Shown here: positions 15,592 through 26,489 of the stretch, piece after piece
How positions within the stretch are numbered: position 1 is the first letter of the stretch
Layout of the letters: each line of letters starts with the position of its first letter
Assembly (NCBI RefSeq): GCF_002090115.1
Contig: NZ_BBRK01000004.1
Span: 1,860,001 to 1,924,000, forward strand
DNA: 64,000 bases
DNA from: Demequina sp. NBRC 110054
Lineage (GTDB): Bacteria > Actinomycetota > Actinomycetes > Actinomycetales > Demequinaceae
Direction: 5' to 3'
Translations under genes and position numbers: made by a program
Notes under the pieces: model-generated
What the model was told of the DNA's origin: nothing
Seen by the model: the letters and a program-made list of their open reading frames with translations, nothing else
Database searches by the model: none

Positions 15592-16041
15592 ATGCGCCTC
15601 CACATCGCCGCCGACCACGCCGGGTTCGAGCTCAAGCAGCACCTGATCGCCCACTTCACCGACGCCGGGGTCGAGGTCGTCGACCACGGCGCGTTCGAGT
15701 ACGACGCGCTCGACGATTACCCGCCGTTCTGCATCGACGCGGCCGAGGCCGTGGTGGCGACACCGGGGGATCTCGGCATCGTCATCGGTGGCTCGGGCAA
15801 CGGCGAGCAGCTCGCGGCCAACCGCGTCAAGGGCATCCGCGCGGCGCTCATCTGGTCCGAGGAGACCGCGAGGCTCGCGCGCCAGCACAACGACGCGCAG
15901 ATCGGGTCGATCGGCGCGCGCATGCACTCGCTCGAGGAGGCTACGGCGATCGCCGACGCCTTCGTTGCGGAGCCCTTCAGCGGCGACGAGCGCCACCAGC
16001 GCCGCATCGACCTGATGCTCGACTACGAGGCCGGTCGCTGA
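15592..16041 (+). CDS. rpiB: Ribose-5-phosphate isomerase B
   Basis: 149 residues, the usual length of RpiB. The start MRLHIAADHAGFELKQHLIA gives the phosphate-binding DHAG motif. Other RpiB signatures are GIVIGGSGNGEQLAANRVKG (the actinobacterial SGNGEQ active-site loop, with Glu in place of the catalytic Cys region of the E. coli type), NDAQIGSIGARMHS and the C-terminal RHQRRIDLML-like segment. It interconverts ribose 5-phosphate and ribulose 5-phosphate in the pentose phosphate pathway. It is cytosolic and probably dimeric. The gene is monocistronic. Downstream, two adjacent perfect palindromes separate it from the convergent REC-EAL gene. Confidence 0.93.
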   Translation: MRLHIAADHAGFELKQHLIAHFTDAGVEVVDHGAFEYDALDDYPPFCIDAAEAVVATPGDLGIVIGGSGNGEQLAANRVKGIRAALIWSEETARLARQHNDAQIGSIGARMHSLEEATAIADAFVAEPFSGDERHQRRIDLMLDYEAGR

Positions 16042-16045
16042 CCTC

Positions 16046-16086
16046 TCGACTCTGAGTCGACGCTGCCGACCCGCGGGTCGGCAGCG
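16046..16086. terminator. Two adjacent perfect palindromes between convergent genes
   Basis: TCGACTC-t-GAGTCGA (16046-16060) abuts a 26-base perfect palindrome (16061-16086, arms CGCTGCCGACCCG and CGGGTCGGCAGCG). They are a likely bidirectional terminator for rpiB and the REC-EAL gene. Confidence 0.65.
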
Positions 16087-16134
16087 GCACTGCTCGGCCG
16101 CCGACGTCTCGCGTGCGGCGGACCGGACCCCGCG

Positions 16135-17351
16135 TCAGTCCGTCTGCGCCGCGAAGAGGTGCTCGGGCGGCGACCACCTCGCGAGGTCCTCGGGCCACAT
16201 GGGACGGCCCAGGTAGAAGCCCTGCAGGTTGTCGCAGCCCATCGAGACCAGCAGGTCCAGGTCGGCGCCGCTCTCGACGCCCTCGGCGGTGCACGTCATC
16301 CCGAGCGCGTGGCCGAGGTCGATGATCGACCTCACGACGGTGCGGGACTCCTCCGAGGTGGTGGCGGTCGCGACGAAGCTCCTGTCGACCTTGAGCTCGG
16401 AGAACGGGAGCCTCGCGAGCTCGAGCATCGAGGAGTAGCCGGTGCCGAAGTCGTCGAGTGAGACCTGGAAGCCCTCGAGGCGCAGTCGCGTGAGGCGCTT
16501 CAGAGAGGTCACGGGATCGGACATCGCGGCCGTCTCGGTGACCTCGACGATCACCCTCGAGGGGTCGACGCCACACGAGTGCGCGAGCCCCATCAGGCGC
16601 TGGTCCAGTCGGCTCTCGCCGACCTCCGACGCGGAGATGTTGATCGAGATCGTCTGATGTGTCGGGAGATCCGACGCCGCGAACCACTGGAGGGCGCTCG
16701 TCATGACCGAGTTCGTGAGGTCCGAGGCGAGGCCGTTCGCCTCGGCCACGGGCACGAAGACTCCAGGAGGGATCAGGCGTCCCTCGGGCGTCACGCATCG
16801 GGCGAGGGCTTCGTAGCCGACCACCTTCCCGCTCGTGCACGACACCTTGGGTTGGAGCGCGACCGTGATCTGACCTGCGCCGAGTGCCTCGCGCAGGGAG
16901 TCCGCGGTGATGACCGGCGCGTCGCCGGTGGTGTTCGGTGCGGGCGCTGGCGGCCTTGGGGTCTCCTGCTCGGCCTGTGCCTCGAGGATCTCGGTCAGCC
17001 GCGCTCGCGAGTACGGCTTCCCGAGCGCTCCCGCGATCGCGAGCCCGTGCGCCTTGGCATAGCGGAGCGCCGACTCGAGCACGCGCGTGTCCTGGCCGCT
17101 CGAGACGATCACCGCCGCGCCGCTGCCGCGCTTCGCGAGCTCCTCGAGCACCATCAGGCCATCGTCCTGGCCGAGCACCAGGTCGACCATCACGTGAGTG
17201 GGAAGCCAGGCGTCGTGCGCTGTGAGGAACGAGTCGACGCTCGACTCGAGCCGCGCCTCGGCGCCGGTCGCCGTCACCATCGCCCGTGCCATGCGGCCGA
17301 CGAGGTCGTCGTCGTCCACGATCAGAACGCGAAGGCCCTGTGTCGCGTCGG

Positions 17352-17355
<4 letters not shown>
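16135..17355 (-). CDS. Response regulator with EAL phosphodiesterase domain
   Basis: 406 residues. An N-terminal receiver domain (about 8-125) has the acidic pocket VDDDD, the phospho-acceptor region VMVDLVLGQDDG and a terminal K in ALGKPYS. A Pro-rich linker leads to an EAL domain (about 155-395) with GYEALAR, the loop DDFGTGYSS, KVDRSFV and CTAEGVES. The catalytic Glu and metal ligands look intact, so it should hydrolyse cyclic di-GMP on phosphorylation cues. Its ATG overlaps the stop of the upstream hybrid histidine kinase (ATGA), marking a coupled two-gene signalling operon. The kinase is therefore the expected phosphodonor. Cytoplasmic. Confidence 0.9.
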
Positions 17356-19646
<2,291 letters not shown>

Positions 19647-19797
19647 GCGGCTCCCCCTCAGAACCCGGGGGCGTGAGCGGCACGGCCCCGTAGCGATGAG
19701 CCTAGCGTCGGGTGCGCGAGTCGTGCATGTGTGAAATGTCACTGGGCGGCGCCTTCTCCGCGCCGCTGAGGCCGCCTGCGACACCACGGTGCTCCAG

Positions 19798-19806
19798 GGA
19801 CGATGC
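19798..19806 (+). repeat. GGACGATGC copy upstream of the cimA leader
   Basis: This is an exact copy, within CCAGGGACGATGCCG, 47 bases upstream of the leader -10 box. Confidence 0.7.
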
Positions 19807-19852
19807 CGCCGCGACGCGCGTCGTCGCACGGTGCGGGACGGAGGACGTGTGC

Positions 19853-19858
19853 CATACT
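19853..19858 (+). promoter_or_regulatory. -10 box CATACT of the cimA leader transcript
   Basis: CATACT ends 7 bases before the leader-peptide ATG at 19866. No good -35 or Shine-Dalgarno is visible, so the leader peptide itself would be made from a leaderless mRNA. Confidence 0.55.
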
Positions 19859-19865
19859 GACGTCG

Positions 19866-19892
19866 ATGCACACCGCGATCATCATTCCGTAG
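19866..19892 (+). CDS. Isoleucine leader peptide MHTAIIIP controlling cimA
   Basis: Eight codons, ATG at 19866 and TAG at 19890-19892. Codons 5-7 are ATC ATC ATT, three isoleucines in a row. The ORF lies 124 bases before citramalate synthase. Immediately after its stop come a hairpin and a U-tract terminator, the arrangement of ribosome-mediated attenuation. Ile is the end product of the pathway that begins with citramalate synthase, so the codon choice fits the target gene. It starts 7 bases after a -10 box, so translation probably begins at the 5' end of the transcript. Confidence rests on this combination, not on length. Confidence 0.8.
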   Translation: MHTAIIIP

Positions 19893-19918
19893 CGCGTCGG
19901 CGAATCACTCCCGACGCG
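19893..19918 (+). promoter_or_regulatory. Pause/anti-terminator hairpin of the cimA attenuator
   Basis: CGCGTCGG (19893-19900) and CCGACGCG (19911-19918) form a perfect 8-bp stem with a 10-base loop. The 5' arm starts one base after the leader stop and 7 bases after the last Ile codon. A stalled ribosome would cover part of it. Confidence 0.7.
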
Positions 19919-19920
19919 CA

Positions 19921-19947
19921 GCCTCCCGCACCCAGGGGGGCTTTTTT
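19921..19947 (+). terminator. Rho-independent attenuator terminator before cimA
   Basis: GCCTCCC (19921-19927) pairs with GGGGGGC (19935-19941), with one G-U wobble and a 7-base loop. TTTTTT follows at 19942-19947. This is one of the very few U-tract terminators in the window. Confidence 0.8.
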
Positions 19948-19989
19948 GTTGGGGAGATGAGCCGGCGGCACGAGCCGAGGAGCGACAAG

Positions 19990-21588
19990 ATGACGGATCT
20001 CACCGTCGAGGTCTACGACACCACCCTGCGCGATGGCGCTCAGCAGGAGGGCATGAACCTGTCCGTCGCGGACAAGATGACCATCGCCCCGCTGCTGGAC
20101 CAGCTGGGAGTCGGCGTGATCGAGGGCGGCTGGCCTGGCGCCGTGCCCAAGGACACCGAGTTCTTCCAGCTGGTCGCGAAGGAGCTCAGCTTCACGAATG
20201 CCAAGTTCGCCGCCTTCGGGATGACGCGCCGCGCGGGATCGACCGCCGCGGCGGACCCGCAGGTCCGCGCGCTGCTCGACTCCGAGGCGCCTATCGTCAC
20301 CCTGGTCGCCAAGACGGACATCCGTCACGCCGAGCGGGCGCTCCGGGTGAGCCCCGACGAGAATCTGCGCATGATCGAGGAGACCGTCGCGTTCCTCGTC
20401 GACGAGGGCCGTCGCGTGGTCCTGGACGCCGAGCACTTCTTCGACGGCTACCGCTTCGACGCCGACTACTCCCTGAGGTGCCTCCTGGCGGCCGAGGCCG
20501 CGGGCGCATCGTCCCTGGTGCTGTGTGACACCAACGGAGGGATGCTTCCCGACGACATCACCCGCATCGTCACCGACATCCGCGCTCGGACCACCGCCGC
20601 GCTCGGCATCCACGCCCACAACGACTCCGGCTGCGCGGTAGCGAACTCGCTCGCCGCGGTCGACGCGGGTGCCACGCACGTGCAGGGCTGCGTGAACGGC
20701 TATGGCGAGCGCACCGGCAACGCCGACCTCATCGCCGTCGCGGCGAACCTCGAGCTCAAGCGGGGCGCGACCGCGCTCGCGCCCGGCTCACTCGCCGAGT
20801 CCACCCGCATCGCCCACGCGATCGCGGAGGTCACCAACATCGCTCCGTTCGCACGGCAGCCGTACGTCGGCGCCTCTGCATTCGCCCATAAGGCGGGGCT
20901 GCACGCCTCGGCGATCAAGGTGGACCCCGACCTGTATCAGCACACCGATCCCGCGCACGTGGGCAACGACATGAGGATGCTCGTCTCGGAGATGGCGGGA
21001 AGGGCGTCGATCGAGCTCAAGGGCAAGGAGCTCGGCTACGACCTGTCGGGCCAGAGCGACCTGCTCCGGCGCGTCACCGAGCGCGTCAAGCACGCCGAGG
21101 CGGCCGGATACACGTACGACGCCGCCGACGCCTCGTTCGACCTGCTGCTCAGGTCCGAGCTCGGCACGCTCGACCGCTACTGGTCCGTCGAGGAGTGGCG
21201 CGTGCGGGTGTCCTCCGATCCGGGGGACCCGACCGAGGCGGGGGCCGAGGCCGTGCTCAAGCTCAGGGCAGGCGGCGACCGCCACCTGGTCGTGGGCGAG
21301 GGCAACGGCCCGGTCAACGCGCTCGACCACGCCTTGCGCACCGCGCTCGCGAAGGTGTATCCCGAGATCGCGCGGTTCGAGCTCACCGACTTCAAGGTGC
21401 GCATCATGGACGCGAGCCACGGCACCGACGCGATCACGCGCGTGCTCGTGACGACGATCGACACCGAGACGGGTCGCTCGTGGGTCACGGTCGGCGTCGG
21501 GCCGAACGTCATCGAGGCGTCGTGGGAGGCGCTCACCGACGCGTTCTACTACGGGCTCGCGACGCTCGAGGTCGCGCCGACTCCCTGA
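19990..21588 (+). CDS. cimA: Citramalate synthase
   Basis: 532 residues, the usual length for the CimA type (about 530). ATG 19990 is selected because GAGGAG lies at 19977-19982. The upstream ATG 19957 has GGGGAG directly against it and is too close to the attenuator. An N-terminal TIM barrel of the HMGL/isopropylmalate synthase family carries VYDTTLRDGAQQEGMNLSVA and the metal-binding GIHAHNDSGCAVANSLAAVD and GERTGNADL. The C-terminal LeuA-like regulatory domain spans about 400-525. It condenses pyruvate and acetyl-CoA to (R)-citramalate, the first step of the threonine-independent route to isoleucine. The Ile leader peptide upstream supports CimA over LeuA or homocitrate synthase. It is cytosolic. 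Confidence 0.92.
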   Translation: MTDLTVEVYDTTLRDGAQQEGMNLSVADKMTIAPLLDQLGVGVIEGGWPGAVPKDTEFFQLVAKELSFTNAKFAAFGMTRRAGSTAAADPQVRALLDSEAPIVTLVAKTDIRHAERALRVSPDENLRMIEETVAFLVDEGRRVVLDAEHFFDGYRFDADYSLRCLLAAEAAGASSLVLCDTNGGMLPDDITRIVTDIRARTTAALGIHAHNDSGCAVANSLAAVDAGATHVQGCVNGYGERTGNADLIAVAANLELKRGATALAPGSLAESTRIAHAIAEVTNIAPFARQPYVGASAFAHKAGLHASAIKVDPDLYQHTDPAHVGNDMRMLVSEMAGRASIELKGKELGYDLSGQSDLLRRVTERVKHAEAAGYTYDAADASFDLLLRSELGTLDRYWSVEEWRVRVSSDPGDPTEAGAEAVLKLRAGGDRHLVVGEGNGPVNALDHALRTALAKVYPEIARFELTDFKVRIMDASHGTDAITRVLVTTIDTETGRSWVTVGVGPNVIEASWEALTDAFYYGLATLEVAPTP

Positions 21589-21607
21589 TGCTGCGGCGCA
21601 ACCTCGC

Positions 21608-21633
21608 GGGGCGGCAGAAGGGGTGTTCCGCCC
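21608..21633. terminator. Weak hairpin between cimA and the convergent kinase gene
   Basis: GGGCGG (21609-21614) can pair with CCGCCC (21628-21633). No U-tract follows, so its role as a terminator is tentative. Confidence 0.35.
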
Positions 21634-21657
21634 GGGGCGGTGACGGTCCGCTTGTGG

Positions 21658-24384
21658 CTAGCGCTCGAACGACGTGCGCTCCATCGCCTCGGAGACGCGC
21701 TCGGTGAGCTGCTGCGCCGTGTAGGGCTTCGACAGCAGCAGCACGCCCTCGTCGAGGCGGCCGTCATGCAGGACGACGTTCTCGGTGTACCCGGAGGTGA
21801 ACAGGACGGGAACCTCGGGACGACGCTGGTGCACCTCGTCTGCGAGATCCCTGCCCGTCATCCCGTCGGGCATGATCACGTCGGTGAACAGCAGATCGAC
21901 CTGGTCGAGAGTCTCCATCAGAGCGAGCGCCTCCGGTCCGGAGGCCGCGGCGTGGACCGTATGGCCGAGCCCGCGGAGCCGCTCGCTCGCGAACGCGCGC
22001 ACGAGGTCGTCGTCCTCGGCGAGCAGGATCACCCCTGGGCGGATGGGACGGATCGGCGGCAGCTCATGCGGCGCGCGAGTCGCGGCGTCGGTGCGGGACA
22101 GCGGGAGATAGAGCTTGAACGTCGTGCCGACGCCCGGCTCGGAGTAGACGGCGATGTGCCCGCCCGTCTGCTTGACGAAGCCCCACACCATCGCGAGGCC
22201 GAGGCCCGAGCCCTTGCCCTTCGCCTTGGTCGTGAAGAACGGCTCGAACAGCCGGTCGACGTCCTCGGGGTCGATCCCTTCCCCCGAGTCGGAGACGTCG
22301 ACGAGCACGTAGCGGCCCGGACGCACGTCCGCGTGGCTCTCCGCGTAGTCGTCGTCGAGGACGGTCTCGGTCGCGCCGATCGCGACCTTGCCGCCGTCGG
22401 GCATCGAGTCCCGCGCGTTGAGCACGAGGTTGATCAGCGCGTTCTCGAACTGGCCCACGTCGAGCATGACGGCCGGCAGGTCGAGATCGGGGGAGACAGC
22501 GAGATCGACCCGCTCGCCCACGGTCCGCTTGAGCATGGGCGCGAGAGTGTCGAGGCAGTCCGCGAGGTCCACGGCGTGCGGCTCGAGGGGCTGCTTGCGC
22601 GCGAAGGCGAGGAGCCGCGAGGTCAGGTCGGCCCCGCGCTTGGCGGACTCGACCACGAGCTCGGCCATCTCGCGGGCCTCGTGGCCCACCTGCGGGTCCT
22701 CGGCGACCGCTTCCGCGCCTCCGAGCACCACCGTGAGCACGTTGTTGAAGTCGTGCGCGATCCCGCCGGTGAGGCGGCCGACCGACTCGAGCCGTTGGGC
22801 CTGTGCGAGCTGCTCCGACAGCCGGCGTACCTCGGTCACGTCGCGGTGGAACACCGACAGGCCGCGGGGCGTGGGGGTGGCGGTCACCGTGAACCACTTC
22901 TTCAGCCCCTTGCTGAAGTAGGTGAAGGTGTGGGGCGTCCCGGTCGCCATCGCGATCTGAAGCCCCTCCATCGCCTGGGGATCGGGTGTGAAGGGGAACA
23001 CATCCCACAGCTTCTCGCCGACCAGGTCATCGGAGAGGCGCCCGATCTCGGCGCGGGCCGACGAGTTGGAGTACGCGATCCGCCAGTCGTGGTCGACCGC
23101 GTAGACCCCGTCGGTGGTGGACTCGAGGATCGTGGCGACCTCGGCCGCGAGGTCCTCCGCGTGCTGCTTGAGCCTCACCGCGGAGTCGACGTTGACGGTC
23201 GCACCCCACCACCGCACGACGTTGCCGTCGTCGTCGCGCTCGGCGGTCGCGCTCACGTGGAACCACTCGTAGTGCCCGTCCGTCGCGCGCATCCGAATCT
23301 CATTCTCGAACGCCTCGCCGGTCTGAACCGCGGAGGCCCAACCGGCGACGGAATCGTCCACGTCATCGGGATGGATCAGGTCGGGCCAGGCGTCGGGCTG
23401 CGCGGGGTCGTTGCCGCGTCCCCAGAAGTCGTGCAGCACGCTGTTCGCGAAGTTGATGCTGCCCTGGGCGTCTGCGCCCCAGACGGCGAAGGGGAGCGAT
23501 TCCGCGAACGACGCGAAGCGGCGGGCCTCCTCCTCGGCGGCGGACTCGGCCTCGGCCCAGCGGGTGATGTCCTGCATCGAGCCGTGCACCATCATCCTGC
23601 CCTGCTCGTCCGTCGAGACGGGGTCTCCCATGATGAGCAGATGCTTGCGGGCGCCGCTCGCGGTCACAGCGTCGAACTCCGAGCGGAAGGGCGAGCGGGT
23701 CTGGAACGCGTGGAGGAACGAGCCGAGGAACCGCTCCTGATCGTGGGGGGCGAGGAAGTGGATCGCCTGCCCGACGTCGATCGGCGTGTCGGGCTCGACC
23801 TCGATGATCGCCGCGGCGCGCGGGCCCCAGATCACCGCCTGCTGCTCCGGGTCGAAGTACCACGTGCCGATCGGCGCGATCTCCGACGCCGCCGCGATCA
23901 TCTTGGTGGTCTGCGCGCGCGAGGACTCCGCGACCCTCAGGTCCGCCTCGAGGCGGCGCGCCCGTGCGGTGCGGTTCAGCGCGATCAGCACCGCCATGCA
24001 GCTCGCGGCGATCAGGCCGATCGCGGTGATGTGGGAGAATAGCATCGGGCCAAGGTCGTCCTGGGCGCCCGGGACCTTGGCGATCGTGACGACGGCGACG
24101 ATCGTGCCTGTCGTCAGCGCCGTCCCGATCACGTAGCGCCTGTCCCGGGTGAATCCCGAGGCGAGCACGACGATCGCATAGAGCGAGCTGACGTCGTATC
24201 CCCGTGGAAGCAGGACGTTCACGGTGGCGACGGCGACGACTCCGAGAGCCACCAGCAGCCAGGCGGGAAGGTCGCCGCGGCGCGACCCGGTGCGGATCGG
24301 CACCTCGGAGGAGACGGTAGTCTCCAGCCGGCGCAGATCCTCCACGCTGGGGCCGTTGGCCCCGCCCTCAGCGGAAGACGCCAT
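21658..24384 (-). CDS. Multi-PAS hybrid sensor histidine kinase with receiver domain
   Basis: 908 residues from ATG 24384, 6 bases after a TAGCAT box (leaderless). The order is: short cytosolic N terminus, three to four TM helices (about 40-140), three PAS/PAC modules (around 165-285, 290-405 and 415-535), HisKA with [20 protein letters not shown], and ATPase with [16 protein letters not shown] and [17 protein letters not shown]-terminal receiver has [27 protein letters not shown] and [10 protein letters not shown]. The kinase-REC half closely resembles that of 17352-19646, so the two are paralogues flanking cimA. It lacks a partner gene of its own. The PAS modules suggest a diffusible or redox/light ligand, not identifiable here. 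Confidence 0.9.
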   Translation of the reverse strand: MASSAEGGANGPSVEDLRRLETTVSSEVPIRTGSRRGDLPAWLLVALGVVAVATVNVLLPRGYDVSSLYAIVVLASGFTRDRRYVIGTALTTGTIVAVVTIAKVPGAQDDLGPMLFSHITAIGLIAASCMAVLIALNRTARARRLEADLRVAESSRAQTTKMIAAASEIAPIGTWYFDPEQQAVIWGPRAAAIIEVEPDTPIDVGQAIHFLAPHDQERFLGSFLHAFQTRSPFRSEFDAVTASGARKHLLIMGDPVSTDEQGRMMVHGSMQDITRWAEAESAAEEEARRFASFAESLPFAVWGADAQGSINFANSVLHDFWGRGNDPAQPDAWPDLIHPDDVDDSVAGWASAVQTGEAFENEIRMRATDGHYEWFHVSATAERDDDGNVVRWWGATVNVDSAVRLKQHAEDLAAEVATILESTTDGVYAVDHDWRIAYSNSSARAEIGRLSDDLVGEKLWDVFPFTPDPQAMEGLQIAMATGTPHTFTYFSKGLKKWFTVTATPTPRGLSVFHRDVTEVRRLSEQLAQAQRLESVGRLTGGIAHDFNNVLTVVLGGAEAVAEDPQVGHEAREMAELVVESAKRGADLTSRLLAFARKQPLEPHAVDLADCLDTLAPMLKRTVGERVDLAVSPDLDLPAVMLDVGQFENALINLVLNARDSMPDGGKVAIGATETVLDDDYAESHADVRPGRYVLVDVSDSGEGIDPEDVDRLFEPFFTTKAKGKGSGLGLAMVWGFVKQTGGHIAVYSEPGVGTTFKLYLPLSRTDAATRAPHELPPIRPIRPGVILLAEDDDLVRAFASERLRGLGHTVHAAASGPEALALMETLDQVDLLFTDVIMPDGMTGRDLADEVHQRRPEVPVLFTSGYTENVVLHDGRLDEGVLLLSKPYTAQQLTERVSEAMERTSFER

Positions 24385-24390
24385 GCGGTC

Positions 24391-24396
24391 ATGCTA
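24391..24396 (-). promoter_or_regulatory. -10 box TAGCAT, leaderless kinase transcript
   Basis: TAGCAT (minus strand) ends 6 bases before ATG 24384. Confidence 0.5.
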
Positions 24397-24540
24397 GCCG
24401 CGCTGGCCAGGGTGTCCAGGGGAGTGCCCGAGGATGTGACGGACCGCGCACGCCAGGGCACGAGGCACATGATGCCGGGAGGAGAGCGTCACGCGGCCTC
24501 GAACGCACGCGCCGAGGTGAGCGAAGCCGCCGCGACAGGG

Positions 24541-24546
24541 CAGGAT
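24541..24546 (+). promoter_or_regulatory. -10 box CAGGAT before the lipoate ligase gene
   Basis: CAGGAT ends 6 bases before ATG 24553, supporting that start over upstream in-frame ones. Confidence 0.45.
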
Positions 24547-24552
24547 GGACAC

Positions 24553-25623
24553 ATGCATGGCGAGTACAAGGTTCCCGGCGGCAAGCTCGTCGTCGCGGAC
24601 GTCGAGACGACCACCGACACGACCACCGACAGCGACCACCCTCGGCTGAGCAGCGTCGTCATCTCGGGTGACTTCTTCATGGAGCCCGCAGAGACCATCC
24701 TCGAGATCAACAGGGCTCTCACCGGGCTGCCGGCCTCGACGCCGGTCGGCCCCCTTGCGGAGGCGGTCGAACGCGCCGCCGCGGGTGCCACCATGATCGG
24801 CTTCACCCCCGAGTCGGTCGCGATCGCGGTGCGTCGCGCGCTCGGTCATGCGACGAGCTGGCATGACCACACGTTCGACGTCATCCACGACGAGCCGCGT
24901 GCGCCGCACGTGCAGATGGCGCTCGACGAGGTGCTCACGCAGGAGGTCGCCGCAGGTCGCCGCGGCCCCACGCTGCGCGTCTGGGAGTGGGAGAGGCCGA
25001 CCGTCGTGATCGGCTCCTTCCAGTCGCTGCGCAACGAGGTGGACCCCGAGGGCGCGGAGCGTCACGGCATCACGGTGACCCGCCGCGTGTCCGGCGGCGG
25101 CGCGATGTTCATCCAGCCGGGCAACACGATCACCTACTCGCTGTCTGTCCCGTCGTCCCTGGTCGAGGGCCTCAGCTTCGAGCAGTCGTACGCGTTCCTG
25201 GACGACTGGGTCCTGGGCGCTCTGCGCGACGTGGGTGTCGAGGCGACGTACGTGCCGCTCAACGACATCGCGTCCCCCGCGGGCAAGATCGCGGGCGCGG
25301 CGCAGAAGCGCTACGCCGCGGGGGCCGTCCTTCACCACGTGACGATGGCCTACGACATCGACGCCGACGCGATGCTCGACGTGCTGCGCATCGGCCGCGA
25401 GAAGCTCTCGGACAAGGGCACGAAGAGCGCGAACAAGCGCGTGGACCCCGTGCGCAGCCAGACGGGGATGGCGCGGGGCGACGTGATCGACGCGTTCCTC
25501 GCACACTTCGCGGGCCGCTTCTCGACCCAGGCCGGCGCGGTCTCACCCGACGAGGTGCGGCAGGCCGAGCGACTCGTCGAGTCGAAGTTCGGCACCGAGG
25601 AGTGGATCCACCTGGTCCCGTAG
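24553..25623 (+). CDS. Lipoate-protein ligase family, accessory domain placed N-terminally
   Basis: 356 residues from ATG 24553. The first about 100 residues (GEYKVPGGKLVVADVETTTD and VVISGDFFMEPAETILEINR) match the small accessory domain that sits at the C terminus of E. coli LplA, or on a separate LplB chain. The rest is the LplA/BirA-like catalytic domain: RVWEWERPTVVIGSFQSLRN, RRVSGGGAMFIQPGNTITYS and the adenylate lysine region SPAGKIAGAAQKR. The order is thus permuted relative to E. coli. The GGGA.F.QPGN loop lacks the His-Asp seen in many ligases, so octanoyl transfer or another acyl substrate is possible. Cytosolic. It is convergent with the VIT gene. Confidence 0.8.
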   Translation: MHGEYKVPGGKLVVADVETTTDTTTDSDHPRLSSVVISGDFFMEPAETILEINRALTGLPASTPVGPLAEAVERAAAGATMIGFTPESVAIAVRRALGHATSWHDHTFDVIHDEPRAPHVQMALDEVLTQEVAAGRRGPTLRVWEWERPTVVIGSFQSLRNEVDPEGAERHGITVTRRVSGGGAMFIQPGNTITYSLSVPSSLVEGLSFEQSYAFLDDWVLGALRDVGVEATYVPLNDIASPAGKIAGAAQKRYAAGAVLHHVTMAYDIDADAMLDVLRIGREKLSDKGTKSANKRVDPVRSQTGMARGDVIDAFLAHFAGRFSTQAGAVSPDEVRQAERLVESKFGTEEWIHLVP

Positions 25624-25646
25624 CGGACGACGTGGGACCAGCCCGC

Positions 25647-26369
25647 CTAGACGGCGACGCCGACCAGGGAGCCGACCCCGAAGGTGATCGCCATCGCGAG
25701 CGAACCGCCCAGGACGTTGCGCAGGACCGCCTTGCGGGCCGGCGACTTCGCGATGACCGCGGAGATGTAGCCCGTGATGCCGAGCGCGATCGCGACGAGC
25801 ACGAACGTCAGGGGGATGCGCCAGCCCGCGGGCGGAAGCGTCGTCGTGAGCAGCGGGGTGAGGCCGCCGACCGTGAAGGCGATGATCGAGGCGAAGCCCG
25901 CGGCCCACGGGTTCGTGAGGTCGTCGGGGTCGATCCCCAGGTGCATGCGCGCGTGCACGTTGAGCGGGTCCTTCTCCATCTGCTCCTGGGCCGCGGCGCG
26001 CGCGGTGGCCTCGCTCATGCCGGTGTCCATGTGGAGCCGCACGAGCTGCTCGAGCTCCCACTTGGGGCGCGCCTTCTGCCAGATGCGCTCGCGGTCGAGC
26101 AGCGCCTCCTCGGCGTCGCGCTGGGCGGAGACCGAGACGAACTCGCCGACGCCCATCGAGAGGGCGCCGGCCACGACGCTCGCGATCGCGGTGAGGATGA
26201 TGATGGACAGGTCGGTGGTGGCCGCGGCGACGCCGACCAGCAGCGCGGCGATCGAGACGATGCCGTCGTTCGCGCCCAGCACGCCCGCACGCAGCCAGTT
26301 GAGGCGCGACGACATGGCCTCCTCGTCGGGGCCCGCGAAGATGTTCGGCCGATGCGTGTCGCTGCTCAT
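25647..26369 (-). CDS. VIT1/CCC1-family iron/manganese transporter
   Basis: 240 residues. The N-terminal RLNWLRAGVLGANDGIVSIA is the family signature (first TM with metal-entry Asp). Then come GALSMGVGEFVSVSAQRDAE (second TM and start of the cytosolic helical domain), a helical stretch with EEALLDRERIW and AAQEQMEKDP, and three more TM segments ending FGVGSLVGVAV. Such proteins move Fe2+ or Mn2+ out of the cytosol, usually as proton antiporters. It is leaderless, with TAGCCT 6 bases upstream. A GCCTC-type inverted repeat at 26412-26425, just upstream of the promoter, is a possible DtxR/IdeR or MntR site. There is no erythrin (ferritin-like) extension. Confidence 0.88.
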   Translation of the reverse strand: MSSDTHRPNIFAGPDEEAMSSRLNWLRAGVLGANDGIVSIAALLVGVAAATTDLSIIILTAIASVVAGALSMGVGEFVSVSAQRDAEEALLDRERIWQKARPKWELEQLVRLHMDTGMSEATARAAAQEQMEKDPLNVHARMHLGIDPDDLTNPWAAGFASIIAFTVGGLTPLLTTTLPPAGWRIPLTFVLVAIALGITGYISAVIAKSPARKAVLRNVLGGSLAMAITFGVGSLVGVAV

Positions 26370-26375
26370 GCCGTC

Positions 26376-26381
26376 AGGCTA
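26376..26381 (-). promoter_or_regulatory. -10 box TAGCCT, leaderless VIT transcript
   Basis: TAGCCT (minus strand) ends 6 bases before ATG 26369. Confidence 0.5.
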
Positions 26382-26411
26382 GGGCCGCGCGGGGCAGTTC
26401 GGCTAGGCAGA

Positions 26412-26425
26412 TGAGGCTTGCCTCA
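26412..26425. promoter_or_regulatory. Inverted repeat TGAGGC-TT-GCCTCA upstream of the VIT gene
   Basis: Perfect 6-bp arms, 30 bases upstream of the VIT -10 box. The resemblance to DtxR-family half-sites (AGGCT/AGCCT) and the metal-transporter target suggest an iron or manganese repressor site. Confidence 0.45.
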
Positions 26426-26489
26426 CCGCGTGAACCTTCGTGCGCCAGAGCGGGCTCCGGCGCGCGGGGAACGCGCGCTGCGCCGCGTC

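Noticed and set aside
19957..19989. Upstream ATG as start of cimA
   Set aside because: It has the GGGGAG site directly against it, whereas ATG 19990 has GAGGAG at proper distance and family length.
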